Assembly (NCBI GenBank): GCA_020352495.1
Contig: CP070677.1
Span: 3,948,090 to 4,004,360 of the forward strand
Direction of reading: 5' to 3'
Source: Candidatus Latescibacterota bacterium
GTDB lineage: Bacteria > Krumholzibacteriota > Krumholzibacteriia > WVZY01
DNA length: 56,271 nucleotides
In this document: piece by piece, positions 17,209-25,807 of the stretch
Position numbering within the stretch: the stretch's first letter is position 1
Layout of the letters: the number at the start of each line of letters is the position of its first letter
Notes under the pieces: generated by a model
The model's input: the letters and a program-made list of their open reading frames with translations, nothing else
Told to the model about the DNA's origin: nothing
Databases searched by the model: none
Made by a program: the position numbers and the translations under genes

Positions 17209-19787
17209 TGACAGTACCATCGGCCCTCTCGGATTATTCCGAGCCGGAGGTGGGAGGCATGCGGTTCAAACCACGAGGTGTTTCAGGAGACTCGACCCGA
17301 ATCGATCCGATTCACCGGCGCAGCCGCATCCTGCGCCGCTTCCTAGCTGCCAACAGCGAGTTGTTGGAACTGATGGCGGACCTCGAGACCGACCTCAATC
17401 ATCTGGAACCTGGTGAGTCCCACATCCGACAACCAATTCTCCGGCTCCTCGAAGGATCGCTTCTCCTTGCAGAGAACCTGAATCTGCTGACACGCGACAG
17501 GCACAAGGCCCTTTACGACGCCCAACGGACCATCGAGAAAGAGGTCCGCGGATATCTCAGTGCCGCTGCTCCGTCGGCTGATCGGCCGCTCGTGATCCCC
17601 CTGGACAAGGCAAGCAGTGGGAAAGTGCGGGACGTGGGGGGGAAAGCGGCACGACTCGGCGAACTCCGAGTCGTGATGTCTGAAATTGTCCCACCGGGTT
17701 TTGTGATTTCCACATCCGCCTACCGGCTATTCCTGGAACGGAACAATCTCCATGAACAGATTCGGGGACTCCTCAAAGACCTTAGCTTTATCACCGAGCG
17801 AGATCTCTTCCGCGAGCGCACAGCTACTGTCCGCTCGCTCGTGGAGGCGAGCCCTGTTCCTCGGGAAGTGGCGGAAGCCATTGCCAACGGAATCATGCAG
17901 TTTCCTTTACCGTGGCCCTCCCACTGGGCCGTCCGGTCCAGCGCCGTCGGAGAGGACGGCCGCTTGAGCTTCGCTGGGCAGTTTGACAGCTTTTTGAATG
18001 TACCACGAGACGAGCTGCAGGACGCTTACAGGAAGGTGATCGCCAGCCGCTACGCCGACCGGGCGGTGTTGTACCGGCTGGCGGGAGGGTTCACAGAGGT
18101 GGACACACCCATGGCAGTTCTCTTTATGCCCATGCTCGATGCCCAGTCGGCAGGAGTCTTGTATACGCGGGATCCGGCCGACGAATCCGCGGACCTGATG
18201 CTGATCAACTCGGTTCACGGGCTGGCGGACCAGCTGGTTCAGGGGCGTGCACTGGCCGACATCTTCGTGGCGAGTCGAAGCCAGCCGTGGAAGGTGGTCG
18301 ATCAACAACTGGCCACTCGCCCCAAGATGCTCACGACAACCGTCGAAGATGGTGGTGACCGGACCGCGCCTTCCGAATCCTGCGACGGTCCTTCTCTTTG
18401 CGGAGAGGACCTGCGGCTCCTCGTGGAGATCGGCCTCAAAATCGAGCGGCGCTTTGGACGGCCCCAGGACATTGAGTGGGTGCTCACGAAAGAAGGACGA
18501 CTGATGGTGGTTCAGGCGCGCCCGCTGCGAACGGAACACCGCCCTGTGCACGGGGGACAGTCCGTTGAAGTTCGCAACGCGCTGATGGAAGGAGGAGTGA
18601 CCATCTTTCCCGGACGCACGGTCGGCCCGGCCTATGTTGCTCGCACTTCCGAACAACTCGCGGAAGCCCCCGAGAGGGCCATCCTCGTCGTGGAAGACGC
18701 CACACCGGAGATCGGTGCGGCAGTTCCGTTTCTGGCGGGTCTCATTTCAGAACGTGGCAATCCTGGCGGTCATGCAGCCACGCTTGCCCGTGAATTCGGG
18801 GTGCCCTCACTTTTTGGGGTCGAGGGGGCCATCGATCTTCTCCAGACCGGACAGGTCCTCAGCATCGATGCAACACACCGGAAAGTGTTCGAAGGAGCCC
18901 TCTGGCCCGAAGTGGAAGAAAGGGTCGAAGTGAGGATGCGGCGGGCCCGCACGGGCGAATCGGTCGGCCCGCTCCATGATTGGCTGCTCACCCTCAATCT
19001 GACCGACCCACTCTCCGTGTCGTTCCGCGCGAGCAAGTGCCGGTCCGTTCACGACATCATTCGTTTCGCCCATGAGAAAGTGGTGGCTGCGGTATTCGAC
19101 TTGGGAGACGAGGCCGTCACGCGAGGACAGAAGGCGGTGCGGCTGGATTCCAAAGTTCCGTTGGGTCTAACGGTGATGGATCTCGGGGGAGCCTTTCCGA
19201 AAACGGATAAGCCCAGGCGATCGTTGACACCCGAGGAGATCGACTCACGACCTTTCCAGGCTCTGTGGCGAGGAATCGCAGATCCCGCTGTGAGTTGGGC
19301 GGGCCGCAGCAGGGTCAGTGTGTCCGGCTTTGCATCGGTGATGGTCAAATCCGTGACCGATCCCTATGGTTCGATCCGCCAGCTAGGAGAGCGCAACTAT
19401 CTGATCGTCTCTCCCGAGTATCTGAACCTCAATGCCAGGCTGGCCTATCACTTCGCCATGGTGGATGCGTTCGTATGCGAAGTTCCGGAAAACAACTACG
19501 TGAACTTTCGATTCCGCGGCGGTGCCGCGAGCGCGGAAAGGAGGGATCTTCGTGCGCGCTTCCTCGCCGAGGTTCTCCTCAATTCGAAGTTCGGCGTGAA
19601 CCGGCGCGGGGATCTTGTCACCGGCTGGCTCCGCCGTCATTCCAGGAATGAATCGGAAGAAGGGCTCGCCCTGCTCGGCAGACTCATGGCCTGCGCCCGC
19701 CAACTCGACATGTTGATGGACAACAAAGGAGCTCTCGATCGCTGTGTGGAGCGATTCCTCGAGGGGAATTATCAGGAATTCGCGTAG
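17208..19787 (+). CDS. PEP-synthase/PPDK-like protein with shared N- and C-terminal domains
   Basis: An 859-residue protein with an intact ATP-grasp (PPDK_N-type) domain at about 125-445: VRSSAVGEDGRLSFAGQFDS, SAGVLYTRDP and GRPQDIEWVL followed by LMVVQARPL. The swivelling domain (about 460-565) keeps the phosphocarrier His522 in GNPGGHAATLAREFGVPS. The PEP/pyruvate barrel of true PEP synthase is absent; instead there is an unassigned region (about 580-859) with CRSVHDIIRFAHEK, VMDLGGAF and NNYVNFRFRGG, matching the end of the 527-residue paralogue. Residues 40-120 are helical and also match it. It could phosphorylate its own His from ATP, passing phosphate to an unknown partner. Chemistry is inferred. 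Confidence 0.88.
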   Translation: MTVPSALSDYSEPEVGGMRFKPRGVSGDSTRIDPIHRRSRILRRFLAANSELLELMADLETDLNHLEPGESHIRQPILRLLEGSLLLAENLNLLTRDRHKALYDAQRTIEKEVRGYLSAAAPSADRPLVIPLDKASSGKVRDVGGKAARLGELRVVMSEIVPPGFVISTSAYRLFLERNNLHEQIRGLLKDLSFITERDLFRERTATVRSLVEASPVPREVAEAIANGIMQFPLPWPSHWAVRSSAVGEDGRLSFAGQFDSFLNVPRDELQDAYRKVIASRYADRAVLYRLAGGFTEVDTPMAVLFMPMLDAQSAGVLYTRDPADESADLMLINSVHGLADQLVQGRALADIFVASRSQPWKVVDQQLATRPKMLTTTVEDGGDRTAPSESCDGPSLCGEDLRLLVEIGLKIERRFGRPQDIEWVLTKEGRLMVVQARPLRTEHRPVHGGQSVEVRNALMEGGVTIFPGRTVGPAYVARTSEQLAEAPERAILVVEDATPEIGAAVPFLAGLISERGNPGGHAATLAREFGVPSLFGVEGAIDLLQTGQVLSIDATHRKVFEGALWPEVEERVEVRMRRARTGESVGPLHDWLLTLNLTDPLSVSFRASKCRSVHDIIRFAHEKVVAAVFDLGDEAVTRGQKAVRLDSKVPLGLTVMDLGGAFPKTDKPRRSLTPEEIDSRPFQALWRGIADPAVSWAGRSRVSVSGFASVMVKSVTDPYGSIRQLGERNYLIVSPEYLNLNARLAYHFAMVDAFVCEVPENNYVNFRFRGGAASAERRDLRARFLAEVLLNSKFGVNRRGDLVTGWLRRHSRNESEEGLALLGRLMACARQLDMLMDNKGALDRCVERFLEGNYQEFA

Positions 19788-19813
19788 GATCGGAGGATAA
19801 TCGAAGGCGGATC

Positions 19814-21319
19814 ATGGACTATTCAGCACCGGACGAACGCCCTATCACTGATGCTGTCAAAACCGAGGCGCAACGGGCTCTGAAGGAACGCCCGAGCTTT
19901 TCGATTCGTACGCGAATCATTCTCGGATTTCTCATGCTTTTTCTGTTTAGCCTGGGTATCAACATCACGTCGGTAATCATGTTAACACGCATCCAGAGCA
20001 AGCTCGGATTTCTGGAATCCGCGAGCAGCTACACATTCGAAGTCCAGCAGGCCCGCCGGTTCGAGAAAAACTACTTCTTGTATCGGACAAACCTGGCCGA
20101 CGCTCGGGAACACACCTACCGTGCGAGGGAGATCCTTGAGGGGGACAGGGAAGAGATGGCCTCCGTTGTGGGTGTTGCCCATTTCGAAACGATGGCGCGT
20201 CATGTGGATCGTTACGAAGAACTTTTGAGTAGGCTCGAAGAACCGAATGAGAAACGCGGGGGTGACTCGCCGCCTTACGAAGAAATCGAGGAAGAGCTTC
20301 GCGAACACGGCGCGGAAATGATCTCAGTTGCCGGGCAACTGTTGGCAAAGGAACGCGAGTCCGTAGAGAACATGCTTCAGGCATCCAAACGGATCTTGAT
20401 CTTTATTATCCCCGTGCTGTTCATCGTGATTGTTTATGTTGCCAACTTCATTGCCCGACAGATGCTTCAGCCCTTGAACCGGCTCATGGCGGACACGCGT
20501 CGTATTGCCGATGGAGATTTCACACCCATTACGCCGCGCCGTCGCTATCGGGACGAATTCACGGAGTTGGCCATGGCCCTCAATCACATGTGGCACCAAC
20601 TTGTTCACCGCCATGATCTGCTCGTCCAGGCACACAAGCTCAAGGCGGTCGGTACACTTACCGCTGGTGTGGCGCATGAACTCAACAACCCGATCAATAA
20701 CATCATGCTTACGGCATCCATGCTCGAGGAGGACTACAAGAGTCTGTCGGATCGAGAACGGCTCGACATGGTCAGAGATCTCCTCGACCAGGCAGAACGG
20801 TCCCGGATCATTGTCCGCAGTCTCCTCGACTTCGCTAGGGAGAGCGAGTTGAAAACCGGCCTCCTTCAGATCCGGGACCCGATCGAGGACGTTCTCCAGC
20901 TTACATCGAACCAGATCAAGCTCTCAAAAGTAAAGGTCGTCCGACAGTTCGCGGCAAACCTCCCGCCATTCCATGGAGACCCGCACCAGATCAACCAGGT
21001 ATTCCTGAATCTGGTGCTCAACGCCATTGACGCGATGCCTCATGGCGGGACCCTCACTGTCACCACCAGAATCGCTGACGAGCGAGACTACATCATGGCG
21101 GAAATCACCGATACCGGTGTGGGGATCCCGGAGCATGTGCTTACCAATATCTTTGACCCGTTCTTTACGTCCAAACCCACAGGCAAAGGTACCGGCCTTG
21201 GGCTTTCGGTTTCTCTGGGGATCATCCAGAAGCACGGTGGGGAAATCCGGGTGCGAAGCCGTACCGGCGAGGGCACGACTTTCACGATACTGCTGCCCAT
21301 GGCCAAGGTACCGGCCTAG
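19814..21319 (+). CDS. Membrane sensor histidine kinase with HAMP domain
   Basis: Last gene of the six-gene operon, 501 residues. A first membrane helix (about residues 35-58), a helical periplasmic sensor region of about 135 residues, a second helix (about 195-215) and a HAMP linker are followed by the dimerisation/phosphotransfer domain with VAHELNNPINN (His288). The ATP-binding domain has NLVLNAIDAM (N box), DTGVGIPEH (G1), FDPFFTSKPTGKGTGLGLS (F and G2 boxes). The catalytic core is of the NtrB/nitrogen-type family. The obvious partner is the stand-alone receiver two genes upstream. The periplasmic part has no domain I recognise, so the signal is unknown. Confidence 0.94.
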   Translation: MDYSAPDERPITDAVKTEAQRALKERPSFSIRTRIILGFLMLFLFSLGINITSVIMLTRIQSKLGFLESASSYTFEVQQARRFEKNYFLYRTNLADAREHTYRAREILEGDREEMASVVGVAHFETMARHVDRYEELLSRLEEPNEKRGGDSPPYEEIEEELREHGAEMISVAGQLLAKERESVENMLQASKRILIFIIPVLFIVIVYVANFIARQMLQPLNRLMADTRRIADGDFTPITPRRRYRDEFTELAMALNHMWHQLVHRHDLLVQAHKLKAVGTLTAGVAHELNNPINNIMLTASMLEEDYKSLSDRERLDMVRDLLDQAERSRIIVRSLLDFARESELKTGLLQIRDPIEDVLQLTSNQIKLSKVKVVRQFAANLPPFHGDPHQINQVFLNLVLNAIDAMPHGGTLTVTTRIADERDYIMAEITDTGVGIPEHVLTNIFDPFFTSKPTGKGTGLGLSVSLGIIQKHGGEIRVRSRTGEGTTFTILLPMAKVPA

Positions 21320-21383
21320 GTCGAGAACGGTTCCTAGGCACACGCCGAGAAGCGCCTCGCGGGCCGCCGGACCGACGCAAGCC

Positions 21384-22649
21384 CTAGAGTCTACTATCGA
21401 CGATCTTTGGGTCGAGAAAGGATTTCACGTCGAATATGACGCCGTTTGATTTCTTTAGCGATGTGACATCGAGTTCCCGAAACTTGTCGTGGGCGACGGC
21501 GAGGACAACGGCGTCGTAGGCATCCGGTTCTATGTCGCTCGGTTCGATGAGGGAGAACCCATACTCCTCGACAACCTCCTCACTCTCTGCCCACGGGTCG
21601 TGAATCTCCACTTCGCAACCGAAATCTCTCAGCTCTCTGACGACATCGACCACGCGTGAGTTACGGATGTCGGGGCAGTTCTCCTTGAAAGTGACACCGA
21701 GGACGAGCACGCGCGCACCCCGCACCCTGCGGCCCTTGTCGATCATCATTTTGACGACTTTGTTGGCGATGAAAATGCCCATGTTATCGTTGATACGTCG
21801 TCCGGTGAGGATGACCTCGGGGTGGTAGCCGATCTCCTCGGCCTTGTGAGTGAGGTAATACGGGTCTACGCCAATGCAGTGGCCGCCCACAAGACCGGGC
21901 CGGAAGGGGAGAAAGTTCCACTTGGAACCCGCCGCCTCGAGCACTTCGATCGTGTCGATCCCAAGCCGCTCAAAAATGAGAGCGAGCTCGTTGACAAAGG
22001 CAATGTTAATGTCGCGCTGGGAGTTCTCGATGACCTTCGCCGCTTCGGCGACCTTAATCGAGGAGGTTGGATGCGTGCCTGCGGTGATGATCGACTTGTA
22101 GAGCTCGTCCACTTTGCGCGCCATCTCGGGGGTCGAGCCGCTTGTGACCTTTTTGATCTTTGGGAGGGAGTGGTTTTTGTCCCCCGGGTTGATGCGTTCG
22201 GGGGAGTACCCGCAGAAGAAATCGTCGTTAAACGTGAGGCCCGAGAGCCGCTCCAGAATTGGCACGCAGAACTCCTCGGTGCAGCCGGGATAGACGGTTG
22301 ATTCGTACACGACGACGTCGTTCTTTCCGAGTACCTTCCCGACCGTCTCGGTCGCCCCCTCGAGGGCGGTTAGATCCGGACGGTTGTGTTTGTCGATTGG
22401 TGTTGGCACGGTGACGATGTACACATTGCACGTTCGGATGTCCTCTGTGTTAGTGGTTACGCGAAGCCGCGCGGCCGCCCGAATATCCTCGGGAGTCGTC
22501 TCGAGCGTGCGGTCGATCCCTTGTTGGAGCTCCTCGACCCGCCTGCTGTTGATATCGAAGCCAATCGTTTCGTACTGCTTGCCGAACTCGACCGCGAGCG
22601 GGAGTCCCACATAGCCAAGCCCGATCACCGCGATTTTGTCGTTATCCAT
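21384..22649 (-). CDS. Nucleotide-sugar dehydrogenase (TviB/WbpA type)
   Basis: NAD-dependent enzyme that oxidises a UDP-N-acetylhexosamine to its uronic acid for surface polysaccharide synthesis. The protein has 421 residues from the ATG at 22649, which has AGGAG 6 bases ahead; an ATG at 22676 adds nine residues and has no site. The N-terminal Rossmann motif is KIAVIGLGYVGLPLA. The central region has YESTVYPGCTEE, FCGYSPERINPGDK and KVIENSQRDINIAF. The catalytic Cys258 lies in GGHCIGVDPYYL. The C-terminal domain has GVTFKENCPDIRNSR, typical of the Vi-antigen VipA/TviB branch. No glycosyltransferases are adjacent. The exact sugar is not certain. Confidence 0.93.
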   Translation of the reverse strand: MDNDKIAVIGLGYVGLPLAVEFGKQYETIGFDINSRRVEELQQGIDRTLETTPEDIRAAARLRVTTNTEDIRTCNVYIVTVPTPIDKHNRPDLTALEGATETVGKVLGKNDVVVYESTVYPGCTEEFCVPILERLSGLTFNDDFFCGYSPERINPGDKNHSLPKIKKVTSGSTPEMARKVDELYKSIITAGTHPTSSIKVAEAAKVIENSQRDINIAFVNELALIFERLGIDTIEVLEAAGSKWNFLPFRPGLVGGHCIGVDPYYLTHKAEEIGYHPEVILTGRRINDNMGIFIANKVVKMMIDKGRRVRGARVLVLGVTFKENCPDIRNSRVVDVVRELRDFGCEVEIHDPWAESEEVVEEYGFSLIEPSDIEPDAYDAVVLAVAHDKFRELDVTSLKKSNGVIFDVKSFLDPKIVDSRL

Positions 22650-22957
22650 CGCGCACTCCTGTTTTGACCGTCCCACGTTTCACGAGAACTTCGGTAAAAA
22701 GGGTGAAATATTAACATCTCACGGTCTCCTTGTCCATTTAGAAAGCCGCTGAGGCAACGCGACCGTCAGCCGCTCCAAGGGCCGAGAAACACGGAACGTT
22801 GCGGCGTCTCCAAGCGTGCGAACAACTCTCGCCGAACAAAGACGTTGGTCGTTTCTACGAGGATCGGAAGCTGGCGTCGGTTGTACGTCCGGTCACGCCA
22901 CAGGTGGGATTCGAGACTATCCTTAGAACAGTCGTGGCGTCAAAGTGCAGAAGTAGC
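22650..22957. other. Intergenic region after heparinase-like gene
   Basis: About 308 bases between two minus-strand genes. Apart from the promoter at 22708-22736 I see nothing convincing; no strong terminator follows the heparinase-like gene. Confidence 0.5.
22708..22736 (-). promoter_or_regulatory. Sigma70-like promoter for nucleotide-sugar dehydrogenase
   Basis: On the minus strand TGGACA (22731-22736), exactly 17 bases, TAATAT (22708-22713). Transcription would start about 50 bases before the ATG at 22649. Confidence 0.65.
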
Positions 22958-25636
22958 CTATCTCAACAGAACGAGCTTCGTAGTTTCTGAAGACCCTCGA
23001 GATTGGATTCTTAGGAAGTAAACGCCGCTTGCTACAAGGAGTCCGTTCTCATTTGTACCGTTCCATTCGAGCGTGCTGATCCCCCGTGGTAAAACATCAT
23101 GCCAGAGCTTCTTGACCAGCCGGCCATTGGGGTCGTAGATCGTTGCTTCAACATCGGCTCCTTCGGGAATCTCTACCAAAACCACCGTTGAGGGATTAAA
23201 TGGATTGGGTTGAACCGTCGCCCGGACGAAGAAATCAGGCCGTGGTTTTTCGACGACGCCCGTTACCGGGTCCCGGGTGAGATATCCGCCTTGGGACACA
23301 ACGTGGATCTGTTGGTTTTTGTAGAACACCTTGTCTGCACCCGGAGCGTAGAATGTAAAATCCGCGTCGTAACGGTCGATATGAATCACGTCACCCGATA
23401 ATCCGCAACTCACCCGGCCGTTCAAAACGCTCACATATCTCGTGCCCTTATAAGTGAGCTCGCTTGCGTCCACCAAGAGATACTTGGTCAACCGCGCACC
23501 CTCCAGCTTAACGAGGGCGAGCGGGGCATCTGTTGTTATCGAGTCATTTGATGCCGCCGTAGTCACTTCCTGTCTGATGTTGGGAGGCTGATCTGTGACA
23601 ACGGGCACGCTCACAGGGTATTTGACGGTTCCACCAGTCGTGTTACGGACGAATACATCCGTTATCCCCCCACCCCAATTCAGCGTGAGCGTATAGCCCC
23701 AAGAATAGGCTTGTTTGCTGACCAATGGTGTCGTTGTCGATTGATCCGCGGGGAAGAGGAGCAAATCGAATTCAGGGCTCGTTTCTGTGACCGAGAGCGA
23801 GAGGACCACTGCGTCGGGCTCGTCGTTTTTGTTATCGAATGGTGTGACAGTCGGCTGAAGCGATTCGAAAGGAGGTTCGATGACGTGGATGTCGAGACGG
23901 CTGGTGTCTTTTGATATTCGTATCGGGTTTGTCGATGCATCGACCGAGTTTGTAACATGTGTGTGCATTCGCCAGTCGTACTCGTGGGAGAGACCGTCCT
24001 TTTCGATATCGTCGATTATGATGAAATACGGTGGAAGGGAACTGTCATGAACGACGAGAACCGTTCTATATGCATAGTTGACCGGATTGCCACCATCATA
24101 TCCCCAAGACCAGTCCTGCCCCATAAATGGCACGTTACGCCAGTTCCACCTGCTGTATGTCGTGTATGCTCTGGTTAAATCACTGGAAAGATAATCCGCA
24201 AAGTCGGTCAACAAAAACTCCCGCATCACACCATCCGTGCCAATCGAAAGACCGGCGTTGTGTTGGCCCAGGTCGTCGATCAGGACGATGTTGTGAGCCT
24301 CGGTCTGTTTGGCCGTTACACCTGGCCCATGATCAATAGCAAACTTGGCGCCGTAACCACAGAGGGTAAATTGCCCCTGATCTTCCTGTGCGTGCGCGCC
24401 CTGGAAAACACCCGCGTAGAAGCTAAAGAGCACGTCTTTCGAACTCGGACCCATCTGCCAACCGGAGCGGTAATAATAGAGTCCGCGGTGATCCCAAAAG
24501 AGACTTTTGGGCAGGACGCTCTCGGGCTGTACGGGTGGGAGTGTTTGGTTCCAAATGACCGTCGCTGCGTTGTCCGCCTCGAGCTCCCAATCCCACCCCT
24601 CATCACCGGCCGTGTGGTCCCAAATCCATGACGAAAGGCTGCTCCCCCACTCGGTCTGCGCCCAATCGAAGTACGTGTGATGGCGGGAAAGAATGTAATC
24701 CTCATACGCGCAGTCGTTGAGATTGTTCGTCCGTCCCGAGCCCTCTGGAAGAAGCTCATAGGCAAACCATTTCTCCATGTTCCGGATTCGGTTGATCGTC
24801 GAATAGTCATATCCGTCATATCGTTTCCTGGCATGAGAGTAATAAATGAGCATTCTCATGCTCCAGCCACCGTAGACAAGACCTTCGTTGTATGCTCCGT
24901 TTTCGTCCAACTGGTGGGTCAGCCACGCAGTTATGATCTCGTCCGCGAAGTCGAGTGCCGCCATGATTCTCGCAGGGTCGGTCTCTTCTTCCAGACAGAT
25001 CGCCGCCATACCGAGAGACGACGCAATCATCATGCTCCGATTACCCAAATAGGGTCGATAGAGCCAGACTTCATAGTTTTTGTCCGTTGTCATATGATCG
25101 ATATAGGAAGTGATTTCGTTTCTCACATAATCCCTCTCGGATTCCGAGCTGTTTTCGAAAAACATGTCATACCCAAGAGCCAGAGAGCGGAGGCGGAGCG
25201 AGGACCCGAAATCGTCCCTCTCGACGTCGCAGGAGTCGGCGATGTAGAGCGTTATGTCGCGGCCGATGGCGAGGGGGGCGGGATCCTTTGGTGTCTCCAG
25301 GTATCCCGCCAGCCCAAGATTGGGGATCGTATTGAGTCCGTAATCGCTTTCGAGAAGATCCTCTATGCTGAGGCCGGGGTAGATTTGTTCGGCGGCGTGT
25401 CGAATGAGCGCGTAGGCGTCATCATCGTTTCCGTTGTCGCGCACCTTTTGAAAAAGGGAAGGTATCTCCGCTGTCGTGAAAAGAAGACGAGGGTGATGGG
25501 CGTTGTACAACGAGTCGGTGAGCTGAGGCTGGGTCTCGGCCCCACGGCCGCTCGCGGATCCGGGGGTGACCCCAAAAAACGGAGCGAAGATGCACAGCAG
25601 GAGAAGGCTGTTGATGCGGTGGGAGAAAGGTGTCAT
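22958..25636 (-). CDS. Secreted heparinase II/III-like protein with C-terminal sorting domain
   Basis: Large exported protein, 892 residues, resembling heparinase II/III-type polysaccharide lyases. A signal peptide occupies about residues 1-30. The N-terminal half is an alpha-helical toroid-like region (ARLLFTTAEIPSLFQKVR style opening, RPYLGNRSMMIASSLGMAAI, QLDENGAYNEGLVYGGWSMR). The middle holds the beta-rich part with FSFYAGVFQGAHAQEDQGQF and HNIVLIDDLGQ. The last 85 residues are a FlgD-like/type IX-style sorting domain: VQPNPFNPSTVV, DPNGRLVKKL and SGVYFLRIQ. It probably degrades a uronic-acid-containing glycan outside the cell. The family is assigned from overall pattern; the exact substrate is unknown. 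Confidence 0.82.
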   Translation of the reverse strand: MTPFSHRINSLLLLCIFAPFFGVTPGSASGRGAETQPQLTDSLYNAHHPRLLFTTAEIPSLFQKVRDNGNDDDAYALIRHAAEQIYPGLSIEDLLESDYGLNTIPNLGLAGYLETPKDPAPLAIGRDITLYIADSCDVERDDFGSSLRLRSLALGYDMFFENSSESERDYVRNEITSYIDHMTTDKNYEVWLYRPYLGNRSMMIASSLGMAAICLEEETDPARIMAALDFADEIITAWLTHQLDENGAYNEGLVYGGWSMRMLIYYSHARKRYDGYDYSTINRIRNMEKWFAYELLPEGSGRTNNLNDCAYEDYILSRHHTYFDWAQTEWGSSLSSWIWDHTAGDEGWDWELEADNAATVIWNQTLPPVQPESVLPKSLFWDHRGLYYYRSGWQMGPSSKDVLFSFYAGVFQGAHAQEDQGQFTLCGYGAKFAIDHGPGVTAKQTEAHNIVLIDDLGQHNAGLSIGTDGVMREFLLTDFADYLSSDLTRAYTTYSRWNWRNVPFMGQDWSWGYDGGNPVNYAYRTVLVVHDSSLPPYFIIIDDIEKDGLSHEYDWRMHTHVTNSVDASTNPIRISKDTSRLDIHVIEPPFESLQPTVTPFDNKNDEPDAVVLSLSVTETSPEFDLLLFPADQSTTTPLVSKQAYSWGYTLTLNWGGGITDVFVRNTTGGTVKYPVSVPVVTDQPPNIRQEVTTAASNDSITTDAPLALVKLEGARLTKYLLVDASELTYKGTRYVSVLNGRVSCGLSGDVIHIDRYDADFTFYAPGADKVFYKNQQIHVVSQGGYLTRDPVTGVVEKPRPDFFVRATVQPNPFNPSTVVLVEIPEGADVEATIYDPNGRLVKKLWHDVLPRGISTLEWNGTNENGLLVASGVYFLRIQSRGSSETTKLVLLR

Positions 25637-25673
25637 CTTGCCGCCGGTTCGAATGGAAGCGGTTGCTTATGCG

Positions 25674-25702
25674 ATTTTATCGCGAATTTGGTCTGAAGTC
25701 AA
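25674..25702 (-). promoter_or_regulatory. Sigma70-like promoter for heparinase-like gene
   Basis: On the minus strand TTGACT (25697-25702), 17 bases, TAAAAT (25674-25679). Each box has one mismatch from consensus. The leader to the ATG at 25636 would be about 30 bases. Confidence 0.6.
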
Positions 25703-25807
25703 CGCATTGAAGACTGTCCGCCGACTTTGGATTGTGAACGTCTGTGGATGCTGTCGAGGCGTCTCGCAACAACGGCTTTACGTCCGTCAGCTCGAATTCG
25801 ATATCAC

